Origin: an uncultured SAR86 cluster bacterium
Lineage (GTDB): Bacteria > Pseudomonadota > Gammaproteobacteria > Magnimaribacterales > AG-339-G14
Direction: 5' to 3'
Length of the DNA: 52,760 nt
NCBI GenBank assembly: GCA_902523885.1
Contig: CABZAV010000004.1
Location: 1-52,760 of the forward strand
Shown here: one piece after another, positions 17,408-26,911 of the stretch
Layout of the letters: every line of letters starts with the position of its first letter
Numbering within the stretch: position 1 is the stretch's first letter
The notes under the pieces: model-generated
What the model was told of the DNA's origin: nothing
The model's input: only the letters and a program-made list of their open reading frames with translations
The model's database searches: none
Position numbers and translations under genes: made by a program

Positions 17408-18876
17408 GCTATCAAGTATTAGCACGGAAATGGAGACCAAAGCTTTTTAGTGAGGTAGTAGGACAGGATCATGTTGTTCAAGCTTTAAAAAACTCGATAC
17501 TCGACGAAAAAGTAAATCAAGCTTACATATTTAACGGCACTAGAGGTGTAGGAAAAACCTCCATTGCACGAATTTTAACCAAAGCTCTTAATTGCGAAAA
17601 ACATATAAAAGGTGAACCCTGTGACAAATGCGATCATTGTCTTGCATTGAACGAAAATTCTTTAATAGATTTCCAAGAAATAGATGCTGCCTCTAGACGG
17701 TCTAGAGAAGAAACAATGAATTTATTAGAAACGGTTCCTTATTTGCCTGCTTCCTCTAGATATAAAGTGTATTTAATAGATGAGGTTCACATGCTTACTA
17801 AAGAAAGTTTTAACGCTCTTTTAAAAACTTTGGAGGAACCTCCGCCTCATGTTATTTTTATGTTTGCCACCACAGAAATAGATAAAGTTCCAGCTACGAT
17901 ATTATCTAGGTGTTTGCAGTTAAATTTAAGACTTTTGTCTGAAGAAGAGATTACCAAACAATTATCCAAAATATTCAAAGAAGAAAAAATTTCTTTTGAT
18001 GATGAATCTTTAAAGATAATTTCTAAATCTGCTTCTGGAAGCATGAGGGATGCTCTAACAATTTCAGAAAAAGTTGTTTCTTATTGTAGTGGCAAATTAA
18101 AAAAAGAAGATGTACAAACACTTTTAGGAATTCCTAGCGAAGAAAAAATCTTTACATTATTAGATATCCTTAAAGACAAAGATTCGAAAGGTCTTTATGA
18201 GTTTTTTGAGAATTTTGATGAAAATGATTCTTGTCAAAATTTATTAGAATCGTTAATGAAATCAATACAAGAAATTTCCTTGATGCAGTTCAGCCCTGAC
18301 AAAGAATCAAATTTATCTAATTATGCAGAGATGAGTCCTGAATACTTGCAATTGATTTATCAAATAGGATTATCTAACAAAATGTATTTTGAAACGTCTA
18401 GTGACCCTAAAGGATTGTTATCTATGACTCTGATCAAGATGATTGCTTTTTGTCCTGAAGAAAAAAAAAATTTTAAACCAAGCAATTTAAATTCTATGAA
18501 AGATGACAGTCTTTTTGATTGGGATATCGTTTTAAGAAAAATTGATTTATCAACTCTACTTAATCAGGTTTTATCTTTTTCGTCTGCAAAAAAAGATAAA
18601 AAAAATTTAATAATTTCTCTGCCGAAGGAAAAAATTGAAAGAATAAATGATGAATATAAAAAAGAAATAGCATCAAGTTTAAATATTTATTTCAATGAAA
18701 TTTTAGAAATATCCTATGATTCAAATGTAGATTTAAATAAAACTCCAGCATTCATTAAAGAAAAATTAGATTTAAAAAATTCAAGTGAGGCAGTTGAGAT
18801 GATTACTAATGACGAAGGTTTTAAAAAAATAAGTTCTGAATTTAAGACTGATATAAAAAATATTAGTAAAAAATGA
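17404..18876 (+). CDS. dnaX: DNA polymerase III gamma/tau clamp-loader subunit
   Basis: ATPase of the clamp loader. The TTG start at 17404 is fixed by homology: it gives SYQVLARKWRP, the standard DnaX beginning. Walker A GTRGVGKT (45-52), zinc cysteines 64, 73, 76 and 79, Walker B DEVHML and the sensor region ILSRC are present. Total 490 residues, shorter than E. coli tau (643), mostly through a shorter C-terminal part. After codon 352 lies a run of ten A's (18461-18470); a -1 shift there gives stop TAA at once and a 357-residue product. It overlaps recX by 4 nt and recR by 4 nt. Confidence 0.96.
   Translation: MSYQVLARKWRPKLFSEVVGQDHVVQALKNSILDEKVNQAYIFNGTRGVGKTSIARILTKALNCEKHIKGEPCDKCDHCLALNENSLIDFQEIDAASRRSREETMNLLETVPYLPASSRYKVYLIDEVHMLTKESFNALLKTLEEPPPHVIFMFATTEIDKVPATILSRCLQLNLRLLSEEEITKQLSKIFKEEKISFDDESLKIISKSASGSMRDALTISEKVVSYCSGKLKKEDVQTLLGIPSEEKIFTLLDILKDKDSKGLYEFFENFDENDSCQNLLESLMKSIQEISLMQFSPDKESNLSNYAEMSPEYLQLIYQIGLSNKMYFETSSDPKGLLSMTLIKMIAFCPEEKKNFKPSNLNSMKDDSLFDWDIVLRKIDLSTLLNQVLSFSSAKKDKKNLIISLPKEKIERINDEYKKEIASSLNIYFNEILEISYDSNVDLNKTPAFIKEKLDLKNSSEAVEMITNDEGFKKISSEFKTDIKNISKK
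18461..18470 (+). promoter_or_regulatory. Candidate slippage/frameshift site in dnaX
   Basis: Ten consecutive A's, read in frame as GAA AAA AAA AAT TTT. A -1 slip reads AAA TTT TAA and stops at 18474-18476; a +1 slip stops at 18488-18490. Both would release a protein with the ATPase and collar domains but without the tau tail. Confidence 0.5.
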
Positions 18877-19481
18877 AAATAAGTGAAAACATAGAAGCAT
18901 TAATAAATGCTTTAAAAATATTACCCGGCGTAGGACCTAAAACAGCAAAAAGGATGGCATTGAATCTATTGAGCACAAACAAACAAGGAGCTGAATTAAT
19001 TTCAAGTTCAATAAATATTGCTTTGGATACAATAAGACCCTGTCAATGTTGTGGAGTTATAAATGATTTAGAAATATGTAATATTTGTTCCAGCAAGACA
19101 AGAGATGATGATTTATTATGCATTGTAGAATCAACTTCAGATTTATTCTCAATCGAAGAAACGAGAGAATTTTCCGGAAAATATTTTGTGTTAAATGGCT
19201 TGCTGTCTCCAATTGAAAATGTAGGGCCCGATGATTTAAGAATTTCTAAATTAATTGAGATCTGCGAAGAAAGAAATGTAAAGGAAGTTATAATTGCTTT
19301 AAATTCTACATTGGAAGGTGAAGCAACTAGTTATTATTTATTAGATAAATTAGAAAAAACAGATATTAAAATTTCAAAACTCGCTCAAGGAGTTCCCGCA
19401 GGAGGAGATTTGAATTATGTTGATAATAACACTCTGAAACAAGCCTTTTCTTGGAGAAGAGAATTAGAAAAAAATAAATAA
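18873..19481 (+). CDS. recR: Recombination mediator RecR
   Basis: Part of RecFOR, which loads RecA at gaps. It has the N-terminal helix-hairpin-helix [13 protein letters not shown], a zinc finger [16 protein letters not shown] and a Toprim domain beginning [15 protein letters not shown] with [13 protein letters not shown]. Length 202 matches E. coli (201). Start ATG overlaps dnaX by 4 nt (ATGA). The ybaB gene that usually separates dnaX and recR is absent. Confidence 0.97.
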   Translation: MKISENIEALINALKILPGVGPKTAKRMALNLLSTNKQGAELISSSINIALDTIRPCQCCGVINDLEICNICSSKTRDDDLLCIVESTSDLFSIEETREFSGKYFVLNGLLSPIENVGPDDLRISKLIEICEERNVKEVIIALNSTLEGEATSYYLLDKLEKTDIKISKLAQGVPAGGDLNYVDNNTLKQAFSWRRELEKNK

Positions 19482-19486
19482 TTTAT

Positions 19487-20059
19487 ATGGCTATAAAATC
19501 AGATAAATGGATAAAAGAAATGTGCAAGGAAAATCAAATGATTTCTCCTTTCATAGAGTCTCAAATAAAGTTAGACAAAGAAGCAGACAGAAAATTGATA
19601 TCATTCGGTTTATCCAGTTATGGTTATGATGTTAGATGCTCAAGAAAATTTAAAATTTTTACTAATATCAACTCTGCTACGGTAGATCCAAAAAATTTTG
19701 ATTCAGATAGCTTTGTTGATTTTGAAGGTGATGAATGTATCATTCCGCCAAACTCTTTTGCTTTAGCTAGCACAATAGAATTTTTTAAAATTCCTAGGAA
19801 TGTTTTAACTATTTGTCTTGGCAAATCTACATATGCACGGTGTGGAATCATAGTAAATGTTACGCCTCTAGAGCCTGAATGGGAGGGCCACGTAACTCTG
19901 GAGTTTTCTAATACAACTAGCTTGCCTGCAAAAATTTATGCCGAAGAAGGTGTTGCACAAATGTTATTTTTTCAGTCAGATGAAGAATGTGAGGTAAGTT
20001 ACAAAGATAGAGGTGGAAAATATCAAGGTCAAGAAGGAGTTACTCTTCCAAAAGCTTAG
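19487..20059 (+). CDS. dcd: dCTP deaminase
   Basis: Makes dUTP from dCTP for thymidylate synthesis. Recognised by [16 protein letters not shown], the substrate site [26 protein letters not shown] (split here as [11 protein letters not shown] and PLEPEWEGH), and the closing [13 protein letters not shown]. Length 190 is typical. It begins 5 nt after recR. Its last 20 nt overlap the end of the convergent DUF3108 gene. Confidence 0.97.
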   Translation: MAIKSDKWIKEMCKENQMISPFIESQIKLDKEADRKLISFGLSSYGYDVRCSRKFKIFTNINSATVDPKNFDSDSFVDFEGDECIIPPNSFALASTIEFFKIPRNVLTICLGKSTYARCGIIVNVTPLEPEWEGHVTLEFSNTTSLPAKIYAEEGVAQMLFFQSDEECEVSYKDRGGKYQGQEGVTLPKA

Positions 20060-20750
20060 ATTGAAGATTCCAAGTTAAGTCTTGAGAACCAAAATCTTGA
20101 TAAATCTTATAGGTTGTGTAATTTTTTAGCGGATCAAACCAAAGAGTAAATCCTTTATCATCATCACGAATTTCACTAAATTTTATTTTATTTGCATCCG
20201 TAACTCGGTCAGTATCTAAACTGTTTTTCATTTGAAATATTTTTTCTTTGATTTTTCCTTTATCTAAATAATTGAATTTTATATCTAATGGTAATTCTTT
20301 GTTCGTTAATGATAATTTAGATTGGATTTGCAGAGTTAGATTATCGAAGAATCTGCAATCAGAATAATTTTCGCAGTTAAAAGGTATCGTTCCTTTTTCT
20401 TTGTTGTATTCATAAGCAATTTCATTTTTATCATAATTAACTATAAAAGATTGTTTTTCCCTTCTAAATCCTCCGAAAGCTCTAGTTTTTCTAAAAGCAT
20501 TCAATAGAAAAACTTTATTTTCTTCAATTCTAAAGGTAGCTTCTTGTGTAACTTGAAAGATGGAATGTTCTATTTTTGAAGACATCTTCCATACATTGTT
20601 TTCAACATTTTCTAATGATTCTTCAGCGGAATTTTTTCCTGAATTATAAAAAGTAGAGTATTCTTGCAAGTTGAATGCGCCTATATTGCAAGAAGAAAGA
20701 AGAAGAAAACTAAAAAATAATTTCTTTACTTTTTTGATCCGACTTTCCAT
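20040..20750 (-). CDS. DUF3108-family exported protein
   Basis: A 236-residue protein with an N-terminal hydrophobic leader ([18 protein letters not shown]; possible lipobox LSSC) and the DUF3108 pattern: [35 protein letters not shown] and DLTWNLQS at the end. Function unknown. Its place behind purM-purN is a standard gammaproteobacterial arrangement, which supports the family call. It starts inside purN (41-nt overlap), so translation is coupled. Confidence 0.82.
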   Translation of the reverse strand: MESRIKKVKKLFFSFLLLSSCNIGAFNLQEYSTFYNSGKNSAEESLENVENNVWKMSSKIEHSIFQVTQEATFRIEENKVFLLNAFRKTRAFGGFRREKQSFIVNYDKNEIAYEYNKEKGTIPFNCENYSDCRFFDNLTLQIQSKLSLTNKELPLDIKFNYLDKGKIKEKIFQMKNSLDTDRVTDANKIKFSEIRDDDKGFTLWFDPLKNYTTYKIYQDFGSQDLTWNLQSKLLEE

Positions 20751-21354
20751 TTATTAAAATATTTTCCTTATGTAAGACTATTTTCTTTGATGCTATTAGA
20801 CTACAAATTTGAGGTAAAAGTTTGTGTTCAATTTCATGCGTCTTAGCTAATAATGAATCGTAATTATCATTATCTTCAACCTTAAATTTTGAAAATCCTA
20901 TTATTTTGCCAGTATCTAGACCTTCATCCACCAAGTGAACGGTCGCTCCATGAAATTTATCTTTATTTTCTAGAACTTTCTCATGTGTATTTAATCCTGG
21001 ATATTTAGGTAAAAGTGAAGGATGTAAATTAATGATTTTATTTTCATATGTTTTTATAAACTCTCTGCCCAAAATTCTCATAAAACCAGCAAGAACAATT
21101 AAATCAAAATCTATTTTTTTTAAATTATTACTCAAAGATAAATCAAATTCCTGTCTATTTTTAAAGTTTTTGTGATCTAAAGTTAAAGTAGGAATATTGT
21201 TTTGCGAAGCTCTTTTTAAAGCATAGACATTTGGATTATTGGAAAATACTAGCTCTATCTCATATGGACAGTCTAAATTTTTACTAACATCTATTAAAGC
21301 TTGTAAGTTAGAACCATTTCCCGAAACAAAGACAGCTATCTTAAATTTCTTCAT
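20710..21354 (-). CDS. purN: Phosphoribosylglycinamide formyltransferase 1
   Basis: Third step of purine synthesis, formylating GAR with 10-formyl-THF. Motifs: IAVFVSGNGSNLQALID (phosphate and GAR binding), FSNNPNVYALKRA, GFMRILG, the catalytic stretch NLHPSLLPKYPGLNTH and HGATVHLVDEGLDTGKII with the catalytic Asp. Length 214 matches E. coli (212). It lies 9 nt behind purM. Confidence 0.97.
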   Translation of the reverse strand: MKKFKIAVFVSGNGSNLQALIDVSKNLDCPYEIELVFSNNPNVYALKRASQNNIPTLTLDHKNFKNRQEFDLSLSNNLKKIDFDLIVLAGFMRILGREFIKTYENKIINLHPSLLPKYPGLNTHEKVLENKDKFHGATVHLVDEGLDTGKIIGFSKFKVEDNDNYDSLLAKTHEIEHKLLPQICSLIASKKIVLHKENILINGKSDQKSKEIIF

Positions 21355-21363
21355 TTTTAAAAT

Positions 21364-22407
21364 TCAATTAATATTTAATAAAGAATTTCCTTTTTTTAAA
21401 TTAGAGCATGCGCCAATAATTTTATAACCGATTCTTAATTTAATAAGTATTTTTTTTGTTTTTTCTAATTCATTTTCACTAATTACGATGACCATGCCAT
21501 TACCGCAATTAAATGTATTTAACATTTCTTCATCAGATAAGTTAGATGCTTCTTGTATAAGTAAAAACAATTTTTTATTGAAATTAAATAAGGAATTCTT
21601 AAAAAGATTAATTTCAATTTTTTCGGGGATTATTCTTTTCAAATTACCAATAAGTCCTCCACCAGTAATATGAGCTATTGCTTTTAAATTTATATTTTTT
21701 TGTAATTCAAGAATCTCTTTTACATATATTTTTGTTGGATGAAGTAATATTTCACCTAAATTTTTACTTCCCATTTTTGTTTTTAAATTTAATTTTTTTC
21801 TTTTTATTAATTCCCTTATAAGAGAAAAACCATTCGAATGAAGCCCTGAGGACTTTAGCGAAATTAGTAAATCACCATTTTTTAATTTGTTTTTCCTCAA
21901 AATATTTTTTTTCTCAACAACTCCAACGCTAAATCCAGCAAGATCATATTTTTCTTTAGGAAATGCATTTGGATGCTCAGCAGTTTCTCCACCTATTAAA
22001 GAACAGTTTGCAATTTCACATCCCTTAGCTATGCCTTTGATTATTTCTTTGGCTTTCAATAAATTAATTTTTTCTGTTACTAGATAATCTAGAAAAAATA
22101 GAGGCTCTGCACCACAGGTAATAAGATCGTTTACACACATAGCAACTAAATCTTCACCAATTGTAGAGTGATTTTTCATGAGTTCTGCTATTTCAATTTT
22201 AGTTCCTACTCCATCAGTAGCACTAACAATCAATGGGTCTTTATATCTCTTTGGTATTGAGGTAATTGCTGAAAATCCACCAATACCCTCCATGATTTCT
22301 TGCCTGCTAGTCTTTTTAGCAAAAGGTTTAATTAGATTAATTAAAGCATCACCTTTTTTAATATCAACACCAGAAGTTTTATAAGATATTTTATTTTTTT
22401 TGGACAA
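21364..22407 (-). CDS. purM: Phosphoribosylformylglycinamidine cyclo-ligase (AIR synthetase)
   Basis: Closes the imidazole ring in purine synthesis. Conserved: SYKTSGVDIKKGD at the start, GGFSAI, ATDGVGTKIEIA, DLVAMCVNDLITCGAEPLFFLDY, SLIGGETAEHP, SGLHSNGFSLIR and AHITGGGLIGNL. Length 347 is standard. First gene of a purM-purN-DUF3108 operon on the minus strand, divergent from the DUF2066 gene. Confidence 0.97.
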   Translation of the reverse strand: MSKKNKISYKTSGVDIKKGDALINLIKPFAKKTSRQEIMEGIGGFSAITSIPKRYKDPLIVSATDGVGTKIEIAELMKNHSTIGEDLVAMCVNDLITCGAEPLFFLDYLVTEKINLLKAKEIIKGIAKGCEIANCSLIGGETAEHPNAFPKEKYDLAGFSVGVVEKKNILRKNKLKNGDLLISLKSSGLHSNGFSLIRELIKRKKLNLKTKMGSKNLGEILLHPTKIYVKEILELQKNINLKAIAHITGGGLIGNLKRIIPEKIEINLFKNSLFNFNKKLFLLIQEASNLSDEEMLNTFNCGNGMVIVISENELEKTKKILIKLRIGYKIIGACSNLKKGNSLLNIN

Positions 22408-22427
22408 GATAAACCTATTGACGGAAT

Positions 22428-22458
22428 TTAAAGAAAATTACCTGAATAACATTATAAT
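22428..22458 (+). promoter_or_regulatory. Promoter of the DUF2066 operon
   Basis: TTGACG at 22428-22433 and TATAAT at 22453-22458, spacer 19 bp (18 if TTATAA is read). The box ends 11 nt before ATG 22470, so the leader would be about 4-5 nt with no room for a Shine-Dalgarno. Confidence 0.5.
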
Positions 22459-22469
22459 TCAATATCAGT

Positions 22470-23465
22470 ATGAAACCGTTAATAAAAAATCTTTATCTAT
22501 TTATTTTTTTGAGTTTTTTTTCGACTTATATTTTAAGTTCTTTTCCAAATGAACATGTAATTATTCTGGATGATGAAAAATCAAATACAAATAATTCTCT
22601 TAGAAAGGCTATAGATATATCTTCCATCAGAATTTTAGGAAGTAGAAGCGAATTCGACCAGCAAAGATATTTAATAAGAAATTTACTTCCTCAAACTTAT
22701 GTTAAGTCTTATGAATTTATCAATTCAAATAAGATAAAAATCATAGTAAACGCAAAACTTTTAAGAAAAAAGTTTTTAGACAGTAATCTTTCAATTTCTC
22801 TTGAAGAAAGATCTTCTATAGCTGCTTGGATTCTATGTAAAACAGACCTAAATTCTAAAAATGAATATGATTTGTTGAATAATAAATGTAAAGAATTTAA
22901 AAAGGAATTATTAAAATTTTCAAACGAACGAGATACAAAATTAATATTCCCAATCTTAGATTCAAATGACCTTAATTTTTTAAGTTTAGAACAAAAAGAA
23001 GAAAGGGCGAATAGCTCTTATATCAATAATAGATATTTAAGCGATGAATCTTTCTATTGTGAAATAACTTTAAAAGAAGAAAATTGCTATAAAACATATT
23101 CTTCAAAAAGCAAAAAAATAGATTTCTCAAAGAAGTACACATCAAAAAGTATCTATGATCTAACTGCAGATTCTCTCCAGAAAAAGAAAAAAGTTTATCT
23201 CAACAAAAAAACTTTTAAACCCGTTTTTATTCGTATTTCTAATATAAAATCAATTGAAGAATACGATTTAGTTTCCCAAGAGTTAGAAAATATAATTTTT
23301 TTTGATGATCTTTCTCTTAATAAGCTTAATAACAATGATGTTATCTTTTCTTCTAATCTTTTAGGGAAGATAAGTGATATTGAAAAACTTTTTAAAAATA
23401 ATTCATCGTTCAATATTAATTCTATTAACTATGAAGAGATTTTTTTAGAGTTTAATCCAATATAA
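22470..23465 (+). CDS. DUF2066-like exported protein
   Basis: A 331-residue protein with a signal peptide (LYLFIFLSFFSTYILSS). The early part (SLRKAIDISSIRILG, LPQTYVKSYEF, KIKIIVNAKLLRKKFLD) matches the beginning of DUF2066 proteins; the rest is lysine- and asparagine-rich and hard to place. The call rests largely on context: in gammaproteobacteria a DUF2066 gene sits between purM and the CDP-alcohol phosphotransferase/hda pair, as here. Function unknown. Confidence 0.65.
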   Translation: MKPLIKNLYLFIFLSFFSTYILSSFPNEHVIILDDEKSNTNNSLRKAIDISSIRILGSRSEFDQQRYLIRNLLPQTYVKSYEFINSNKIKIIVNAKLLRKKFLDSNLSISLEERSSIAAWILCKTDLNSKNEYDLLNNKCKEFKKELLKFSNERDTKLIFPILDSNDLNFLSLEQKEERANSSYINNRYLSDESFYCEITLKEENCYKTYSSKSKKIDFSKKYTSKSIYDLTADSLQKKKKVYLNKKTFKPVFIRISNIKSIEEYDLVSQELENIIFFDDLSLNKLNNNDVIFSSNLLGKISDIEKLFKNNSSFNINSINYEEIFLEFNPI

Positions 23466-23466
23466 A

Positions 23467-24012
23467 ATGTTAAGAGTATTACCTAATTTACTTACAATTT
23501 TCAGATTTTTCTTGGTTTATCCAATTGTCTTATTTATTCTTGATAATAATTTTTTGTGGGCGATTCTTTTATATATCTTGGCTGCAATTACAGATTTTTT
23601 TGATGGATCAATAGCTAGGAAATATGATCTTGTAAGCGAATTTGGCAAAATTGCTGACCCAATTTCAGATAAAACATTGATATTAGGAGCCTTAATATCC
23701 TTATCTTTAATTGGAGAGATAGATTCAATAATGGCCTTTATAATTCTAGGAAGAGATGTTTTTGTAATTGTTGGTTTTATTTTAGCTTCTCTTTTAGTGA
23801 AAGATTATGAAGTTAGACCTCACTTTTCAGGAAAATTAAATGCACTATTTTTAATGGTCTACTTAGGGTTAATAATTATTAATGCCTCAGGATATTTTAT
23901 ATTGAAAGAAATAATTACTTTTCTAGAAATTCTTTTAATAGTTACCATTATTTTAAGTATTTATAATTATCTAAAATATCCTGGAAGAGCAGTTTTTAAG
24001 CAAATTTTTTAA
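23467..24012 (+). CDS. CDP-alcohol phosphatidyltransferase-family protein
   Basis: A 181-residue polytopic membrane enzyme with the family signature DG-x2-AR-x8-G-x3-D-x3-D, seen as DFFDGSIARKY then EFGKIADPISDK. About five hydrophobic segments follow. Such enzymes move a CMP-activated phosphatidyl or alcohol group in phospholipid synthesis. The branch next to hda is usually annotated as PgsA-like, but the product cannot be decided here. It begins 1 nt after the DUF2066 stop. Confidence 0.88.
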   Translation: MLRVLPNLLTIFRFFLVYPIVLFILDNNFLWAILLYILAAITDFFDGSIARKYDLVSEFGKIADPISDKTLILGALISLSLIGEIDSIMAFIILGRDVFVIVGFILASLLVKDYEVRPHFSGKLNALFLMVYLGLIIINASGYFILKEIITFLEILLIVTIILSIYNYLKYPGRAVFKQIF

Positions 24013-24016
24013 ACTT

Positions 24017-24682
24017 ATGATTCAGACAACTCTTAATTTAAGTCTTAACTATAAAATTCATTTCGATGATATTAAAAGTTTGAGTTTTTGCGAAGAAGTA
24101 AGAAATAAATCCAATGACTTTTTATCATCTGATAATCATTGTTTAATTTTTAAGGGAGATGAGCTTATAAATTCCTATATTTTTCAGGCTTTATACAATA
24201 ATTTAGAAAAAGATTATAAATGCATATTTATTTCTATGAGAGATAATAAAAGTAGAGTCTTAAAAGATTTAGATAGTTTTAGTCATATTTTTATTGATTC
24301 AGTTAATGAATGCTTTGAAAATAAAATTTCTGAAATTGATTTGTTCAATCTCTACAATTCATCAAAAATTAATAATTCTAAATTAATACTGAGAGAAAAT
24401 TCATTAATTCAGAAAAATATTCTTTTACCTGATTTAAAATCTAGAATAAATTCAAATATAGAGCTAGTGATACCCAGATTAACTGATAAAGATAAGAAAC
24501 ATATAATAGAAATTGAATTAATAAAAAGAGGATTATCTATTAAAGAAAAAAACTTAGATTTTATTATGAATCATAGTTCAAGAAATCTAGAAACATTACA
24601 AATACTAGTAAACAAACTCGACAAACTTACTATGGAAAGAAAACAAAACATTTCTATTCCTCTTATAAAAGAGCTTATTTAA
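24017..24682 (+). CDS. hda: Hda-like DnaA regulatory inactivator, degenerate
   Basis: A 221-residue DnaA-related AAA+ protein. The second half resembles Hda: LLPDLKSRI (E. coli LPDLASRL), then a helical end closing with IPLIKEL. The N-terminal clamp-binding peptide, normally QLxLPL, is LNLSLNY here, and the P-loop region is GDELINSY (47-54), lacking GKT and also the GxxGxGRSH form of E. coli. Hda with the clamp stimulates ATP hydrolysis on DnaA. Position after the phosphotransferase gene supports the call. Whether it still binds nucleotide is uncertain. Confidence 0.7.
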   Translation: MIQTTLNLSLNYKIHFDDIKSLSFCEEVRNKSNDFLSSDNHCLIFKGDELINSYIFQALYNNLEKDYKCIFISMRDNKSRVLKDLDSFSHIFIDSVNECFENKISEIDLFNLYNSSKINNSKLILRENSLIQKNILLPDLKSRINSNIELVIPRLTDKDKKHIIEIELIKRGLSIKEKNLDFIMNHSSRNLETLQILVNKLDKLTMERKQNISIPLIKELI

Positions 24683-26429
24683 TTGAACAACTTATGCAGT
24701 CTAATCTTAAATCTATTATATTTTTTTCCAAAAAATAGAATTCTTCAAATAAGAAATTTTTCAAACTTAATTCCTTAGAAAAAAAGTTTAAGATGGACTT
24801 AAAATTAAAAATATTACTTCTTACAAAATCTAAAAAAGTTTGTTCAAAATTTAAATATTCAACTTCAATTTCTTCATTTCCGATTATTTCTTTTAATCGA
24901 TTTAATGCTTCTGATTGAGTTCCTAATTTGTCAACAAGCCCATTGTTTAAAGCTTGTGTTCCAGTCCATATTTTCCCATTTGAAATTTCTTTAACTGATT
25001 CTGTATCAATTTTCCTGCCGTCAGAAACAAGTTCAATAAAATCTAGATAAGCTCTATCTACATAATTTTGAATATAATTCTTTAAATTTGAATCTGGATT
25101 TGAAATAAGAGAAGGATTAAATTCTGTTGTGCTTATTCCGTCGTATTCAACACCATAACTTGACAAAGCATCTTCGATTGAAGGTAGTAAAGCAAAAACA
25201 CCTATTGAACCTGTCACAGACAGAGGGGTAGCCCAAATCTCATTAGCATTTGCAGATATCCAATAACCTCCAGAGGCAGCTACGTCTGAAATTGACACAA
25301 TAAAAGGTATTTCCAGTTTTTTTAAATTAAGAAGTTCTTGCCTGATGACTTCAGAGGCAAAGCCACTACCACCAGGAGAATTCACTCTCAAAAGTAAACC
25401 TTTTATTTCAGGATCATTAGAAATTTCTCTAATTTTTCTTGCAAAGAATTCACTAGCAATTTGATTTTCTTGAAAAGAACCATCTATTATTTCTCCATAT
25501 GCATTGAGTATTACAATTTTCTCGCTTATTGATTCAGATGATTTTTTTGACTGAAAGTAGGACTCAAGGCTTAGAATTTTTGGATTGGCGCTTTCATTGT
25601 TTTGATCGAGATTGTTCAAATCTGAAAAATAATTGCGCAGTTCAACTCTATTTAATATTTTATCAACCAGTCCATACTTTTTTGCTTTTTCAGCAGCAGT
25701 TAAATTTATATCTAAGTTATTAAAATTATTTATAAAATAATTAATTTCGATATTTAGATTTTTTCTATTTTTATTTATCTCCAAAAGCCAGTTATTCCAT
25801 AGATCGGTTAAAAAAACTTTTGACTGTTTTTTGTCTTCGATTGACATTTCAGAATTAGTAAAAATTTCAGTAGCTGATTTGTAGTCTCCAGCAACAAAAG
25901 TATTCACATTTATTTTATTGTTAATTAAAAATTCCTTTAAATAGATCTGATACTTCTTAAATCCTTCCAAATAAACCACACCAAAAGGATTCAGTATTAT
26001 TTCGTTAGCATATGAAGCTAACAAATATTGCGACTGTGTTAAAAAATCTCCATAAGCAATGACTTTTTTTCCTTTTTCTTTAAGGAGATTTATTGATTTA
26101 CCAACTTCATAAGCCGAAACAGAAGAAATGTTAAGATAAGAGAGATCAATGAAAATAATTTCAACATCACTGTCTTCAGATGCAATTTCAAAAGCCTTAA
26201 CAACTTCATATATCGTTAAGTTACTTTGAGGATTTAAATATGAGGAGTTTTTATCCGATATATCACTAGTTTTAAGACTTAATATATGACCTTTAACATC
26301 TACACTATCATCTGTAAAAAAAAGAAATATAAATAGACCTATGAGAAAGATTGTTAAAAAAATAACAAAAAAGAAATTTATAATTATTTTTCTTATGAAA
26401 TCTAATCTATCTAAAATTTTAGTGAACAT
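24675..26429 (-). CDS. sppA: Signal peptide peptidase SppA, 67-kDa type
   Basis: A 584-residue membrane-anchored serine protease that degrades cleaved signal peptides. An N-terminal anchor (FFFVIFLTIFLIGLFIFLFF) is followed by two ClpP-like halves. The catalytic Lys lies in the first half (GDYKSATEIF, about residue 183) and the nucleophile Ser in the second (DVAASGGYWIS, about 385), as in E. coli SppA; LRVNSPGGSG forms the oxyanion region. Its 3' end overlaps hda by 8 nt tail to tail. Confidence 0.95.
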   Translation of the reverse strand: MFTKILDRLDFIRKIIINFFFVIFLTIFLIGLFIFLFFTDDSVDVKGHILSLKTSDISDKNSSYLNPQSNLTIYEVVKAFEIASEDSDVEIIFIDLSYLNISSVSAYEVGKSINLLKEKGKKVIAYGDFLTQSQYLLASYANEIILNPFGVVYLEGFKKYQIYLKEFLINNKINVNTFVAGDYKSATEIFTNSEMSIEDKKQSKVFLTDLWNNWLLEINKNRKNLNIEINYFINNFNNLDINLTAAEKAKKYGLVDKILNRVELRNYFSDLNNLDQNNESANPKILSLESYFQSKKSSESISEKIVILNAYGEIIDGSFQENQIASEFFARKIREISNDPEIKGLLLRVNSPGGSGFASEVIRQELLNLKKLEIPFIVSISDVAASGGYWISANANEIWATPLSVTGSIGVFALLPSIEDALSSYGVEYDGISTTEFNPSLISNPDSNLKNYIQNYVDRAYLDFIELVSDGRKIDTESVKEISNGKIWTGTQALNNGLVDKLGTQSEALNRLKEIIGNEEIEVEYLNFEQTFLDFVRSNIFNFKSILNFFSKELSLKNFLFEEFYFLEKNIIDLRLDCISCSIK

Positions 26430-26467
26430 TAAACGGATGATATCTGAAGTTAATAAAGTTTGAAATT

Positions 26468-26911
26468 ATGAAATTAAAAAAAATATCAGTTTATGCATTT
26501 ATTTTCTTATTAGTTGGTTGCGCTAAACCTGATTTAATCACGAGCGATGATAAAAAAATTTTTTTAGATGATTTAAAAGGAAAATGGGTAGTCATCAATT
26601 ATTGGGCAGATTGGTGCCCACCTTGTATAAAAGAAATTCCAGAATTGAATAAACTAAATGCAAAATATAGTAATGAATTAAATGTTTTCTTATTTAATTT
26701 TGATAGGTTAGAGGGAGAGGAATTAGAAACTCAATTAAAAAAGATTAATGCTGAAGTTCCTTCATTAATAACCGATCCTCAAAATATTTATAGCTACACG
26801 ATTCCAGAATCTTTACCTGTTACTTTTGTTATTAATAAAAAAGGTGAATTAAGCAATATTCTTCAAGGCCCACAAACTCTTGAAGAAATGGAAAAGGTCC
26901 TTAATCTTTAG
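26468..26911 (+). CDS. TlpA-like thioredoxin-fold lipoprotein
   Basis: A 147-residue protein with a lipobox (FLLVGCAKP, Cys18) and a TlpA/ResA-type thioredoxin domain: WVVINYWADWCPPCIKEIPEL with the CPPC active site and the cis-proline segment SLPVTFVINKKG. It probably reduces periplasmic disulfides and could draw electrons from the DsbD-like protein of this genome, which is inference. It is divergent from sppA with a 38-bp gap. Confidence 0.9.
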   Translation: MKLKKISVYAFIFLLVGCAKPDLITSDDKKIFLDDLKGKWVVINYWADWCPPCIKEIPELNKLNAKYSNELNVFLFNFDRLEGEELETQLKKINAEVPSLITDPQNIYSYTIPESLPVTFVINKKGELSNILQGPQTLEEMEKVLNL

